The notes: generated by a model not told the origin, from the letters alone. 64,000 nt of DNA from CAVXWV01 sp963695415 (GCA_963695415.1 CAVOGL010000006.1:124001-188000); one strand, 5' to 3'; positions 38,197-47,722 are shown, numbered from the stretch's first letter. Numbers and translations: made by a program.

Positions 38197-38883
38197 ATGA
38201 CAATCATCAAGGCATTCATCCTTGATCTGGATGGTGTGATAACAGACACGGCAGAATACCACTTTCGCGCCTGGAAGCAGCTTGCAGACGAAGAAGGGAT
38301 ACCTTTCACCCGCCAGGATAATGAGAAACTACGCGGTGTCTCGCGCCGGCAATCGCTGGAATTCCTGCTGGGAGAACACAAAAGCCATTATTCAGAAGAC
38401 CAGATCGTAGAGATGATGGCACGTAAGAATGGTTACTACCAGCAGTTTTTGGAGGACATCACCGAGGAAGATTTCTTGCCAGGCGCCCGTGATCTACTTT
38501 ACGAACTGAAACGTCGTGGAATTAAAATTGCCATCGGGTCAGCCAGCAAAAACACTCGCACCGTTCTGACCCGACTGGGCATCCTCGACATTTTTGATGG
38601 CATCTCGGATGGATACACCGTAATCCGCGCCAAACCAGCAGCGGATGTTTTCGTTTATGCTGCAGGAGCTGTGGGAGTCCCCGTTGCCAACTGCGTGGTT
38701 GTTGAAGACGCTTATGCAGGCATCGAAGCAGCATTGAGATGCGGGATGGTCGCAGTAGGTGTTGGTCCACAGGAGCGTGTTGGTCATGCCCATTTCAGTT
38801 TTGACACGACTGCTCATATAAATCTTGACCTGATCATGAGTGGGGCGAACGGATCCAAAGACTGGCAGTCAAAGCTTACATGA
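38197..38883 (+). CDS. pgmB: Beta-phosphoglucomutase (HAD superfamily)
   Basis: The 228-residue HAD enzyme has motif I DLDGVITDT with the nucleophile and acid/base Asp, the cap loop HFRAWKQLADEEGI, motif II GSASKN, the motif III Lys in IRAKPAADVF and motif IV VVEDAYAGIEAA. This is the pgmB subset, which interconverts beta-glucose 1-phosphate and glucose 6-phosphate after maltose or trehalose phosphorolysis. GGAGAATACGGAG precedes the ATG. Its TGA overlaps the ATG of the GNAT-TPR gene. No disaccharide phosphorylase is seen here. Confidence 0.92.
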   Translation: MTIIKAFILDLDGVITDTAEYHFRAWKQLADEEGIPFTRQDNEKLRGVSRRQSLEFLLGEHKSHYSEDQIVEMMARKNGYYQQFLEDITEEDFLPGARDLLYELKRRGIKIAIGSASKNTRTVLTRLGILDIFDGISDGYTVIRAKPAADVFVYAAGAVGVPVANCVVVEDAYAGIEAALRCGMVAVGVGPQERVGHAHFSFDTTAHINLDLIMSGANGSKDWQSKLT

Positions 38884-40028
38884 ACCAATATCCAACCCTT
38901 CATGAATTACCGCAACAAAATTTTTACCTGCTTAAAAACCTTTTTGACCCTGTCGACTACAGTCTCTCAATTCGTGCTGCCATCGAAGGCAATAACCCAG
39001 GCAGAATATTCGTTGACGACATAACAGATGCGCGCACAGCGTTTGCGCTAACTGTAGAAGGTTACTTCCTGGTAGGTGATCATTTGAACCAGGATACGAC
39101 GCGAGCGCTGAAAAGATTTTTACAAGAGAAAATTTTTACGGGTGAAATTTTCGTCAACGGAGACGAATCAATGTCTCTTGCCGTTCATCCGGACACCTGG
39201 CAGCAGAAACTCCCTGATTTGATACCTGATCATGAAATCGAAAAAATCAATCGTTACCATTACATCTGCGACCAGTTGAATTTCGAGTGGCGAGATCTGA
39301 TTCCGGAAGGATATCGCCTCCAACGGGTTAACAGGGAACTAATCGAAGACACCAGTATCACCTTCCCGGAAGCGCTCCGGGAGTGGATCGACATTGAAGA
39401 AATGTGGTGGAATTTGGAAAACTTCCTTTCTACCGGCGTCAGTTATGCAATCCTTAAGGATAATGAGGTCGTATCCTGGTGCACGCCGGACTGTGCAGCG
39501 GGGGACCGCATCGACATCGGGATCATCACCCACCCCGACCATCGCCGGCGTGGGCTTGCATCCATCGCTGTCGCTGCAACTGTTGAGCAGTGTTTCAACC
39601 AGGGATTCCGCGCTGTCGGATGGCACTGCAACGCGATTAATATCGGTTCGTGGAAAACAGCCGAAAAAGTTGGTTTCTACCGTAAATGTGAATATGACTA
39701 TTACTATTACATGTATGACCCGGTCGATCACCTGGCAGAATTGGGCTGGCACTACTACCAGCAAGGTGAGTATGAGCGAACCGTTCAATATTATGGAAAG
39801 GTATTTGATGAAAGGGGGGAAAATCCGGATTATTATTATCACCTGGCGGCATCAGCCTGGGCGCACCTGGGGAATGTTCAGCAGGCATTGAAATACCTGG
39901 AGTATGCCGCAAATCATGGATGGAGGAACGCGCAATACACGAAGAACAGCGCTGAGTTCCACATCCTGCATAGTGAACCGCAATGGCAGGTGACCATAGA
40001 AAAAATGGAAGGTGAAGCAGATGAATGA
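38880..40028 (+). CDS. GNAT acetyltransferase with C-terminal TPR-like tail
   Basis: This 382-residue protein has an N-terminal segment of about 120 residues, a GNAT core (IDIGIITHPDHRRRGLASIAVAATV, with the acetyl-CoA loop RRRGLA, then NIGSWKTAEKVGF) and a C-terminal TPR-like tail (LGWHYYQQGEYERTVQYYG, AASAWAHLGNVQQALKYLEYA). The tail probably mediates protein contacts. The acceptor substrate is unknown. The stop overlaps the ATG of the methyltransferase gene, so the two are probably coupled. Confidence 0.85.
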   Translation: MNQYPTLHELPQQNFYLLKNLFDPVDYSLSIRAAIEGNNPGRIFVDDITDARTAFALTVEGYFLVGDHLNQDTTRALKRFLQEKIFTGEIFVNGDESMSLAVHPDTWQQKLPDLIPDHEIEKINRYHYICDQLNFEWRDLIPEGYRLQRVNRELIEDTSITFPEALREWIDIEEMWWNLENFLSTGVSYAILKDNEVVSWCTPDCAAGDRIDIGIITHPDHRRRGLASIAVAATVEQCFNQGFRAVGWHCNAINIGSWKTAEKVGFYRKCEYDYYYYMYDPVDHLAELGWHYYQQGEYERTVQYYGKVFDERGENPDYYYHLAASAWAHLGNVQQALKYLEYAANHGWRNAQYTKNSAEFHILHSEPQWQVTIEKMEGEADE

Positions 40029-40813
40029 ATATATCGAGGCGAATAAAAACAGTTGGGCGACCTTAGCTCAGGATCATTACGAAACCTATAAATCTATCCT
40101 TTCAAAACGGGAAACTACCCTGGGAAGGACACAGATCGAGGAACTGGGCGACATTTCCGGGAAGACCTTAATCCACCTGCAGTGCAACACCGGGGCGGAC
40201 ACAGTTTCCCTGGCACGTTTGGGGGCGAAGGTGACAGGTGTGGACCTGGTGCCCGAGAACATAATCTATGCACAAAAACTGGCTGCGGACTTTGGTATCG
40301 ATGACGCCCGGTTCATCCAGTCTAACGTGCTGGAGATCATGGACATTCATAAAGAAAAGTATGACATCGTTTTTACTACTGAAGGTGTTTTACTGCTGGC
40401 TCCCTGACCTGTATTTATGGGCGCGCAATGTCCGCCACCTGATGAAAGATGATGGATTCTTCTATCTCATGGACGGGCATCCATTTTTCATGGCGCTCGA
40501 TGAAGAGAGACTGCCGGAAATCGTGGTCAAATATCCCTATTTCGAAAAAAATACGGACCAGGATGAATGGATCGGCGGATACGCTGCAGAACTCAGAAAA
40601 GCGACCAATTACAGCTGGATGTACACTGTAGGAGAGATCATCACCGCTCTCAGCCAGGCTGGATTGCATATCGAATGGTTCCACGAATTCGACTGGCTGT
40701 ATTACCGCCTCAGTGAAGAAAAACAGGTCAGAGATGGGGCAGGAGGCTGGACATTCCCTGAAATGAGAGGGAAATTGCCGTTTACATTTTCTTTGAAAGC
40801 AACTATACGATAG
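40021..40813 (+). CDS. Class-I SAM-dependent methyltransferase (frameshifted)
   Basis: The corrected protein is about 263 residues. Motif I LIHLQCNTGADTVSLARLGA, the motif II acidic GVDLVPENI and the following IVFTTEGVLLWLPD are clear. The frame breaks at 40393-40396, where CTGCTGGCTC should read CTGTGGCTC. The rest (HLMKDDGFFYLMDGHPF onward) completes a ubiquinone/menaquinone-type methyltransferase fold. ATG 40021 overlaps the upstream stop. The substrate is unknown. Confidence 0.82.
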
Positions 40814-40833
40814 AAAAATCAAAAGAAAATGAT

Positions 40834-40953
40834 ATGGCGATTCTGAGAAGAGAAACTGCACCAAGGTACAAACGGGATGGCATTCAATCGTTTCTCCTGG
40901 TATCAAAACAGATCAACAACTCCCATCCGTTCAAACAAACCCAATCACTTTGA
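40834..40953 (+). pseudogene. Cupin-domain protein, N-terminal remnant
   Basis: A 39-residue frame, starting MAILRRETAPRYKRDG and running to SFLLVSKQI, matches the usual beginning of small Chloroflexota cupins (ILRR..APRY.RDGI.S.LL). It then ends at a TGA that overlaps the TTG start of the EamA gene. The metal-binding beta-barrel is absent. It is best read as a truncated gene. Confidence 0.45.
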
Positions 40954-41864
40954 CAACAACTGCCATCGTCCTGATCGTCACCTCAGCTTTTATGCATGCC
41001 GGGTGGAATTATGCTAGCAAACGAGGGGAACCGTCCCTCGCTTTTTTCCTGGTGACCAATTTAACAGCCGTCTTACTGACCCTCCCGCTGTTGGTCTATT
41101 TCTGGCACACATTCCAACTAATACCTGCCAGTATCTGGGGGTTGATTGTGGCGACCGGCGTTGCGCAGATGGTATATTTCCTGGGACTTGCCGGAGCGTA
41201 TCGCACGGGAGATCTCTCTCTTGCCTATCCCATCGCAAGATCACTGCCGGTGCTCTTTGTACTGGCTGTCAGCCTGGCGATGGGACGAGGCAGTGCGATC
41301 AGCGCAATCAGCCTCACCGGCATGGTCCTGATTGCGGCGGGCTGCCTGCTCATCCCAATGGACCGCTTCACCAACTTCAAAGCGAGCAATTACTTGAATT
41401 CTGCTTATCTAATGGCATTGGTCGCAGCTATTGGAACCACAGGCTATACCCTGATTGACAGCTCCACCCTGCACCAGCTCCGAGACATCATTCCATCAAC
41501 ATTTTCAAACCTTCAAATAACCTTGCTGTTTATAATCCTGCAAACTCTCAGCACGACCATCATAATTGCGGTCACGACCCTGGCAATACCCGGCGAACGC
41601 AGTAACCTGGTTAAAATTTTCAAAAACAAGAAATCTGTTGCGTCTGGTTTTGGTACAGGTTCCGTCATCCTGATTACCTATGGACTTGTGCTTGTATCGA
41701 TGTTATATGTTAAAGACGTCAGTTATGTAGCAGCCTTCAGGCAACTGAGTATCCCCATTGGCGCTTTGCTGGGGATGACGCTTCAAAAGGAACCGCGATA
41801 TCTCCCCAAGGTAACCGGGATCCTGGTGGTAATGATCGGTCTATCCCTGGTAGCAGCACATTGA
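40950..41864 (+). CDS. EamA/DMT-family transporter
   Basis: The 304-residue protein has ten hydrophobic spans in two EamA repeats. The first has MHAGWNYASKRGEPSLAFFL and GAYRTGDLSLAYPIARSLPVL; the second ends VAAFRQLSIPIGALLG. These carry small metabolites or drugs. The start is a TTG at 40950 inside the cupin remnant's stop. Unlike the EamA gene at 23458 it is intact. Confidence 0.85.
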   Translation: MTTTAIVLIVTSAFMHAGWNYASKRGEPSLAFFLVTNLTAVLLTLPLLVYFWHTFQLIPASIWGLIVATGVAQMVYFLGLAGAYRTGDLSLAYPIARSLPVLFVLAVSLAMGRGSAISAISLTGMVLIAAGCLLIPMDRFTNFKASNYLNSAYLMALVAAIGTTGYTLIDSSTLHQLRDIIPSTFSNLQITLLFIILQTLSTTIIIAVTTLAIPGERSNLVKIFKNKKSVASGFGTGSVILITYGLVLVSMLYVKDVSYVAAFRQLSIPIGALLGMTLQKEPRYLPKVTGILVVMIGLSLVAAH

Positions 41865-41982
41865 CTTATCCATGTATCCAAGAATTAAAAGGTAGATTAC
41901 CTCGCTCATATGATCAAATAGCGTCTAAACAAACTCACATCGGTTTGATAACCACCAAGAATTTCACACTGGGAGTACGAAA

Positions 41983-43338
41983 ATGAACGCAAAAGGTGAA
42001 AATAACCTCTCACTTGAATATGATCTCATTGTCGCCGGGGGCGGAACTGCTGGATCTGCAGCAGCGGTCGCAGCTGCGCGGCGGGGGCACCGTGTCCTGC
42101 TCATCGAAGAACAAAACTGCCTGGGAGGTGTTTCGACCTCTGGCGGCGTTTCTGAATGGTTCGCATCGTTAGAAGGCATGGGAAATATCTTCGATGACCT
42201 CCTATGGGAGCTGGACCAATCCGGCGGGCGTTTCAATGGGAAAAGATTCTTTAATCCTGAACATTTAAAAATTACCTGGCAGCACCTTGCAGACCAGGCT
42301 GGTGTCGATATCCTTTTCCATACCACTGTTATCGGGGTGGAGAGCGACGATCCGTTTATCCAAAGAGTTGAGATTGTCTCCTGTTCGCAAAAAATTAAGG
42401 CAGCTGCAAAGTTTTTCATTGATACAACCGGCGAAGGAGATCTGGGTTACCTGGCAGGCGCAGCATTTATGCAGGGAGACCCACAGGAAGGGTTGATGCT
42501 GCACATGACCCTGACAGCCTGGATGTACGATACGGGCAAACATCAAAAACCTTACCTTCCTGAAGGGATTGCACCCATCCAATCCAAAAACGAGCTGCCT
42601 GGTCTTGGCGCTGGATGGATGATCGATGACAGGCGCGTGTATATGAACGCCACGAAAATCATGCGCCACGATTCAACAGACCCATTCAGCCTCAGCGAAG
42701 CCGAACAATTGGCGCGGGTGCAAATCGCCCAGATCGTGCATTACCTGCAGCGTACTGAGTATCCCACCTACGCGCTGGGAGGCACCGGAAGCCGGATCGG
42801 CATCCGTGAGGGACGCAGGATTGTAGGCGACACTGTCCTGACCCAGGACCAGGTAATTAACCGATCAACGCCTCTCCAATTTGATGATGGGGTGACTGTA
42901 GCGACAGCCCAGATCGATTTCCACAGCCTCACGAAAGCAGGGGATTCCGGCTGGCGCCAGGAACTTCAGCCGTACAATATCCCCTTGCGTTGCCTGGTTG
43001 CGCGAGATTTTTCAAACCTGTTGATGGCGGGGAAATGCATCAGCGTGGACCAGGTGGTTCACAGCAGCTGCCGGATGACGCCCACCTGTTGTGCGATGGG
43101 GCAGGCAGCGGGAACTGCCGCGGCTCTTGCTCTGGAGGGTGACCATCTCGATATTCGCAAAGTACCGCTACCAGAATTGAGAAAAACGCTTTCCGATGAT
43201 GGCATGGAACTCGATCCCGCCAAGCACCAGGCCTTCGCGCCTCACAGTACCCGGTTTGATGAGGACGATGATGTCTCCAACCAGGTAACCAGAACCGATT
43301 CCGTCACGGCTTCAGCTTCAGAACATGCAGGTTCATGA
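41983..43338 (+). CDS. FAD-dependent oxidoreductase (FAD_oxidored family)
   Basis: The 451-residue protein has the dinucleotide-binding motif VAGGGTAGSAAAVAAARRG near residue 14, LIEEQNCLGG, the FAD segment FIDTTGEGDLGYLAG and a C-terminal MGQAAGTAAALAL. This is the FAD-dependent oxidoreductase group that oxidises or dehydrates unknown organic substrates; thiazole-synthase-like or fumarate-reductase-like proteins are related. The last 30 residues are acidic and low in complexity. A ribosome site-like GGGAG precedes the ATG. Confidence 0.87.
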   Translation: MNAKGENNLSLEYDLIVAGGGTAGSAAAVAAARRGHRVLLIEEQNCLGGVSTSGGVSEWFASLEGMGNIFDDLLWELDQSGGRFNGKRFFNPEHLKITWQHLADQAGVDILFHTTVIGVESDDPFIQRVEIVSCSQKIKAAAKFFIDTTGEGDLGYLAGAAFMQGDPQEGLMLHMTLTAWMYDTGKHQKPYLPEGIAPIQSKNELPGLGAGWMIDDRRVYMNATKIMRHDSTDPFSLSEAEQLARVQIAQIVHYLQRTEYPTYALGGTGSRIGIREGRRIVGDTVLTQDQVINRSTPLQFDDGVTVATAQIDFHSLTKAGDSGWRQELQPYNIPLRCLVARDFSNLLMAGKCISVDQVVHSSCRMTPTCCAMGQAAGTAAALALEGDHLDIRKVPLPELRKTLSDDGMELDPAKHQAFAPHSTRFDEDDDVSNQVTRTDSVTASASEHAGS

Positions 43339-43412
43339 ACCTTTGGTAAATGACATAAACCAAACCTATCGCGATTTCAACCAAAGAACCACGACCATCA
43401 TGCCATATTTGG

Positions 43413-43607
43413 AAAATCGATATATGGATCATCGACGTGGGACCGGAAGGCGGGGATGAAGGTGGAACGGTCGTGGAGGTGGGAACACCGGAAGAAATCG
43501 CCGGGGTTGGCGCAAGTTTTACCGGTCAATACCTGATACAAGCATTGATTGAATTCGAAAAAGTTGAATACGGTTACAATGATAAGACATCTAATCGTAC
43601 CGTGTAA
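43413..43607 (+). pseudogene. uvrA: Orphan C-terminal tail of UvrA
   Basis: An open stretch without its own good start reads WIIDVGPEGGDEGGTVVEVGTPEEIA, then FTGQYL, and stops at TAA 43605-43607. This is the conserved end of the excinuclease subunit UvrA, which follows its second Walker B and H-loop (usually HNLDVIK.AD.IIDLGPEGG). Everything upstream of it, about 900 residues, is absent; an FAD oxidoreductase gene ends 75 bases before. This is a gene scar, not a functional UvrA. Confidence 0.75.
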
Positions 43608-43618
43608 AGGAGGCTTGA

Positions 43619-44321
43619 ATGAGTATCCACATCGGCGCTGAACCAGGTCAGGTTGCGCCTGCTGTTACTGATGCCAGGAGATCCTCTGCGAGCCAAATAC
43701 TTCGCTGAAACTCTCCTGGAGGAAGTGGTGTGTTTTAACCAGGTACGCGGGATGCTGGGATTCACGGGAATTCACGGGAGTAAGCGAATATCAGTGATGG
43801 GCAGCGGTATGGGCATGCCTTCTCTGGCGATCTATGTCAACGAGCTGGTCCGTGAATATGGCGTTAAAACGATCATCCGCGTGGGCACCTGCGGTTCCAT
43901 CCAGCCGTTTTTAAACATTGGGGACATCGTCCTCGCTATGACCGCATCGACTGATTCGCAGATCAATAAACTGCGTTTTAGAGGCCAGGATTTTGCCCCC
44001 GCTGCGAGTTTTGACCTGCTCAGGAAAGCCTATGAATATTCCTGCGCACACGGGATTGAGGTTCACGTTGGCGGGATGTTCTCCGGTGACAGTTTTTATC
44101 CCGATGATCCTGACTGGTGGCGGATCTGGTCAGATTACGGCAGCCTCGTCGTCGAAATGGAATCGAATACACTGTATACTCTTGCCGCAAAGTACAAGAT
44201 CGACGCGCTTTCCATTCTGACCGTCAGCGACAGCCTGGTGACCGGCGAACTGGCAACTCCCGAAGTGCGCGAGAAAGGTTTCCTGCAGATGGCTGAGATT
44301 GCGCTCGCTATTGTCCCGTAA
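43619..44321 (+). CDS. deoD: Purine nucleoside phosphorylase, DeoD type (frameshifted)
   Basis: PNP splits purine nucleosides with phosphate into base and ribose 1-phosphate. AAAGGAGG at 43606-43613 precedes ATG 43619. The start MSIHIGAEPGQVAPAV joins VLMPGDPLRAKYFAE only if one A is removed at 43667 (GTTACTG should be GTTCTG). Motifs IIRVGTCGSI, GMGMPSLAIYVNELV and the ribose-binding Met-Glu of VVEMESNTLY support a hexameric DeoD-type enzyme of about 233 residues. The usual MEAAGLY is MESNTLY here, as in several related phosphorylases. Confidence 0.88.
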
Positions 44322-44460
44322 CCAGGCATACTCTCACCTGAGGAAGAAATTTCGTTGAAAAGACTCTCATTAGAGTAGAACTACCACAAAGCACCCACAC
44401 AACCAACAATTATCAAGAAAAACTGCGAGTGATTAAAAACTGGATGGCTGAGTAAACATC

Positions 44461-45361
44461 ATGACTGTGACAACACGACATTACAAACCTGGCGATTTCG
44501 AACTGATCAGCGATTTCCTGATCACCTTTTTCAATCCCGTCCGTACACACGGGAACTGGCTGCAGCCCGCCTGGGAATATATGCACTCCCATCCGAGTCT
44601 GGACGAACAAAACCTGGGACGAATTGGGATATGGGAGGATGGCGGCATAATTGTGGGAGTGACACATTTCGAACTCAGTTTGGGAGAAGCTTATTTCCAG
44701 GTGCATCCCGAATACTCATTCCTCAAAGTTGAGATGTTGAGGTACGCTGAGCAAAACCTGCTTGCACAGGCTGATAGTGGTGTAAATTACCTGCGCGCTT
44801 TCATCAACGATTTCGATACAGAATTCGAACAATTAGCCAGGTCGCGGGGGTATGAACCCTTAGAATCTTATAATCGACCCTTGAGCCAATTTAGCATCAA
44901 GGATCCATTTCCATCTATCGATTTAGCTGAGGGTTTCAGCATCATGAGCCTGGATGATGAGAACGATCTGTATAAGATCAATCGCGTTCTCTGGCGCGGG
45001 TTCGACCATCCTGGGGAACCGCCTGAAGATGAGATCCCGGGACGGGCAAAGATGCAGTCCGGTCCGAATTTTCGGAAAGATCTGACTATCGTTGCCGTCG
45101 AACCAGGTGGAAATTTCGTCTCCTTCTGTGGGATGTGGTACGAACCGCACAACCGCATCGCATACGTTGAACCTGTGGCGACGGATCCGGATTACCGCAG
45201 GATGGGACTTGGGTAAAGCAGCTGTTTTGGAAGGGATCCGCCGCTGCGGTGAAGAAGGGGCTACGGTTGCATACGTGGCATCCGATATTGATTTCTATCA
45301 GGCGATCGGCTTCACAAAGTTATTTGACAGCAGCTGCTGGGTAAAACATTTTCCTCGATGA
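44461..45361 (+). CDS. Tandem GNAT-like acetyltransferase (frameshifted)
   Basis: The corrected protein has about 299 residues and two GNAT-like halves. The second, complete half has FVSFCGMWYEPHNRIAYVEPVATDPDYRRMGLGKA, with the acetyl-CoA loop RRMGLGKA, then VASDIDFYQAIGF. The frame breaks at 45211-45213, where GGGTAAAGC should read GGTAAAGC, removing a false TAA. The first half (TRHYKPGDFELISDFLITFF) is more divergent. The acceptor is unknown. Confidence 0.8.
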
Positions 45362-45538
45362 AACCTTCCTAAATTCAGAACCTCACCAAAATCCGAGAAG
45401 CTATAAAAATGGGCAGCTATAAAGTTCTTACAAATATGATCCTCCAGGCACCTATTCTGCCTGGAAGGATGTTGTCAGCCAAAACAAACTTCGTATAAAG
45501 GTTATGGGTAGTTTATCCTACTTTACACAAATCCAATC

Positions 45539-45769
45539 ATGACCGCGACCGAGCCTGATTCATCCAAAATCCAGAAAGGCGAGATCACTATAGTGGGAAT
45601 GCCTTTTGACGACAATTCCTCGTTCCGCCGAGGTGCTGCTTGCGCACCTGCAAGAATTCGAGAGGCGTTCTTCAGCGAGTCGTCAAACTCCTGGACAGAG
45701 GATGGGATCGACCTATCAGAGACTCCAGGATGGAGATTCATCTTGATGTTACCGGGGATTAGGTATTAG
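45539..45769 (+). pseudogene. Agmatinase/arginase-family protein, N-terminal remnant
   Basis: The 76-residue frame begins with a clear ureohydrolase N-terminus: TIVGMPFDDNSSFRRGAACAPARIREAFF and SNSWTEDGIDL. It then runs into about 15 unrelated residues and a stop. The manganese-binding His and Asp motifs that lie further on in agmatinase are all missing. This is a truncated gene with its 3' three-quarters lost, just upstream of galU. Confidence 0.7.
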
Positions 45770-45819
45770 GCTTTCACTTTGGTAAAATTCATAGGACGTT
45801 TTAAAGAGGAGCGACATTC

Positions 45820-46713
45820 ATGAACATCAACCTTGCCGTTGTGCCGGTCGCCGGTCTGGGAACCAGGCTGCTGCCAGCGACGAAATCCCAACCAAAGGAG
45901 ATGCTGCCCGTAGGTCGCAAACCGGTGGTGCAGTATGTTGTCGAAGAACTGGCACGAGTAGGAGTTCAAAGACTGCTGTTTATCACCGGTCCAGGTAAAA
46001 CCCCCATTGAGAATCACTTCGACCTGGACAACGAGCTGGTGCAGGTGCTGCGCGAGACAGGCAAGGAAGATTTGCTGGCTGAACTGGAATTCGAGCGCAC
46101 ACCGGTGCAGTATTTCTTCACACGCCAGCGGCAGTTACTGGGTCTTGGGCACGCAGTACTGTGCAGCGAATATTTCGTCGGAAACCAGCCCTTCATCGTC
46201 GCATTGGGCGATTCGATCATCGGACTGCATGCCAAAAGTGACGTTATCACCAGGATGGCTGCCTGTTTCGACTCAATGAAAGATGTTGATGCAGTGATCG
46301 CCTTCGAAGAAGTGCTACCGTCTGAAACCGGCAGCTACGGGATCGCTGAACCTGAAAACGAGGGCGAGGTCTTCCGTCTCAAAGATGTGGTCGAAAAACC
46401 TGCCGCAGGCACCGCTCCCAGTAACCTGGCGATCGCGGCACGGTACGTGTTCACACCGAAGATTTTTGACGCCCTGAAGCGCACACCCCCCGGGGTAGGC
46501 GGGGAAATCCAACTCACGGATGCTGTACGCACCATTATCCGTGAAGGTGGGAATGTGATGGGCGTCCGTTTGCGCGAAGAAGAACGCAGGTTTGATATCG
46601 GGAATTTCGAATCTTATTTTCAGGCATTTATCGAATTCGCACTGGCGGATCCCAAATATGGAGCATCGCTGCGCCAGAACATCGAGGAGAGCTTGCGTGG
46701 ACATCATCCGTAG
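45820..46713 (+). CDS. galU: UTP--glucose-1-phosphate uridylyltransferase
   Basis: The 297-residue enzyme makes UDP-glucose from glucose 1-phosphate and UTP. It shows VVPVAGLGTRLLPATKSQPKEMLPVG in parts (GLGTRLLPATKSQPKEMLP), VQYVVEELARVGV, LGLGHAVLC and VGGEIQLTDAV, all GalU marks. AGAGGAG precedes the ATG. Its 3' end overlaps the GTG of the GHMP kinase gene by 17 bases, so the two are one operon. Confidence 0.96.
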   Translation: MNINLAVVPVAGLGTRLLPATKSQPKEMLPVGRKPVVQYVVEELARVGVQRLLFITGPGKTPIENHFDLDNELVQVLRETGKEDLLAELEFERTPVQYFFTRQRQLLGLGHAVLCSEYFVGNQPFIVALGDSIIGLHAKSDVITRMAACFDSMKDVDAVIAFEEVLPSETGSYGIAEPENEGEVFRLKDVVEKPAAGTAPSNLAIAARYVFTPKIFDALKRTPPGVGGEIQLTDAVRTIIREGGNVMGVRLREEERRFDIGNFESYFQAFIEFALADPKYGASLRQNIEESLRGHHP

Positions 46714-47722
46714 AAAAGCTTATGCTCGGGCTGGCTTACTCGGCAATCCATCTGACGGCTATCATGGAAAAACAATATCCCTGATCCTGCGTAATTTTTG
46801 GGCAGAGGTGGTGCTGTATGAATGGGACAGTGTGGATATCGTCCTCGCCGAAAATGACCGCGCCCGGTTTCACTCAATTTACGACCTGACCCGCGATGTG
46901 CAGCTCCACGGATATTACGGCGGGATCCGCCTGATCAAAGCAACCATCAAGCGCTTTGTCCAATACTGCGAGGTGACAGGTCAAAAATTGCACAACAGGA
47001 ACTTCTCCATCCGCTACCAGACAAACATCCCCAGACAGGTCGGGCTGGCAGGATCGAGCGCCATTATCGTGGCGACATTACGGGCTCTGATGGCTTTTTA
47101 CGAGATCCAAATCCCAATGCAAGTGCAGCCTTCATTGGTACTGTCGGTCGAACGAGATGAATTAGGGATAGCGGCAGGTCTGCAGGACCGGGTCATCCAG
47201 GTATATGAGGGGTTGGTCTACATGGACTTCAGCCGTTCATGTGAAGAGCGCATAGATGGTTATCCCTGCTATTATTACGAGCCGATTGACCCTGAGCTTC
47301 TGCCAAAAATATACCTGGCTTACCATGATTCTCTCAGCGAGCCTACCGAAGTGTTCCACAATGACATCCGCGGGCGTTTCGACCGCGGTGAAGTTGAGGT
47401 AGTTGCTGCAATGCAACGTTTTGCGGAACTTGCCGAACTGGGACGCTCAGCATTGCTGGAACAAGACTCGCAAGCATTGGCGGACCTGATCAATAAGAAC
47501 TTCGATACCCGGCGAACGATTTATAACATTTCGCCCTGGCAAACAGAAATGGTCGAGATGGCACGCCAGTGCGGAGCCAGCGCTAAATTCGCCGGATCCG
47601 GAGGCGCCATCATTGGAACGTATTCCAATGATGGTGTACTGGAAAAACTGACCGCTGCCCTGGTCTCTTTTGGTTCCAAGCTGGTCATACCCAGGATTGC
47701 ACCGGAACACCCTGATCCTTGA
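46697..47722 (+). CDS. GHMP kinase, glucuronokinase-like
   Basis: This protein of about 341 residues begins at a GTG (DIIRRKAYARAGLLGNPSDG) within the end of galU; a longer frame open upstream runs antiparallel in sense to galU coding and is rejected. The GHMP ATP loop is PRQVGLAGSSAIIV, and the C-terminal motif is KFAGSGGAIIG. The segments GKTISLILRNFWA, HGYYGGIRLIKATIKRF and YHDSLSEPTEVFHN closely recall plant glucuronokinase, which phosphorylates D-glucuronate at C1. With galU next door, a route to UDP-glucuronate or a related UDP sugar is plausible. Galacturonate or another sugar remains possible. Confidence 0.83.
   Translation: MDIIRRKAYARAGLLGNPSDGYHGKTISLILRNFWAEVVLYEWDSVDIVLAENDRARFHSIYDLTRDVQLHGYYGGIRLIKATIKRFVQYCEVTGQKLHNRNFSIRYQTNIPRQVGLAGSSAIIVATLRALMAFYEIQIPMQVQPSLVLSVERDELGIAAGLQDRVIQVYEGLVYMDFSRSCEERIDGYPCYYYEPIDPELLPKIYLAYHDSLSEPTEVFHNDIRGRFDRGEVEVVAAMQRFAELAELGRSALLEQDSQALADLINKNFDTRRTIYNISPWQTEMVEMARQCGASAKFAGSGGAIIGTYSNDGVLEKLTAALVSFGSKLVIPRIAPEHPDP

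Noticed and set aside
44322..44460. Short open frame ending in ...VIKNWMAE before the tandem GNAT gene
   Set aside because: It is too short and has no start or recognisable family. It may be another gene tail but cannot be supported.
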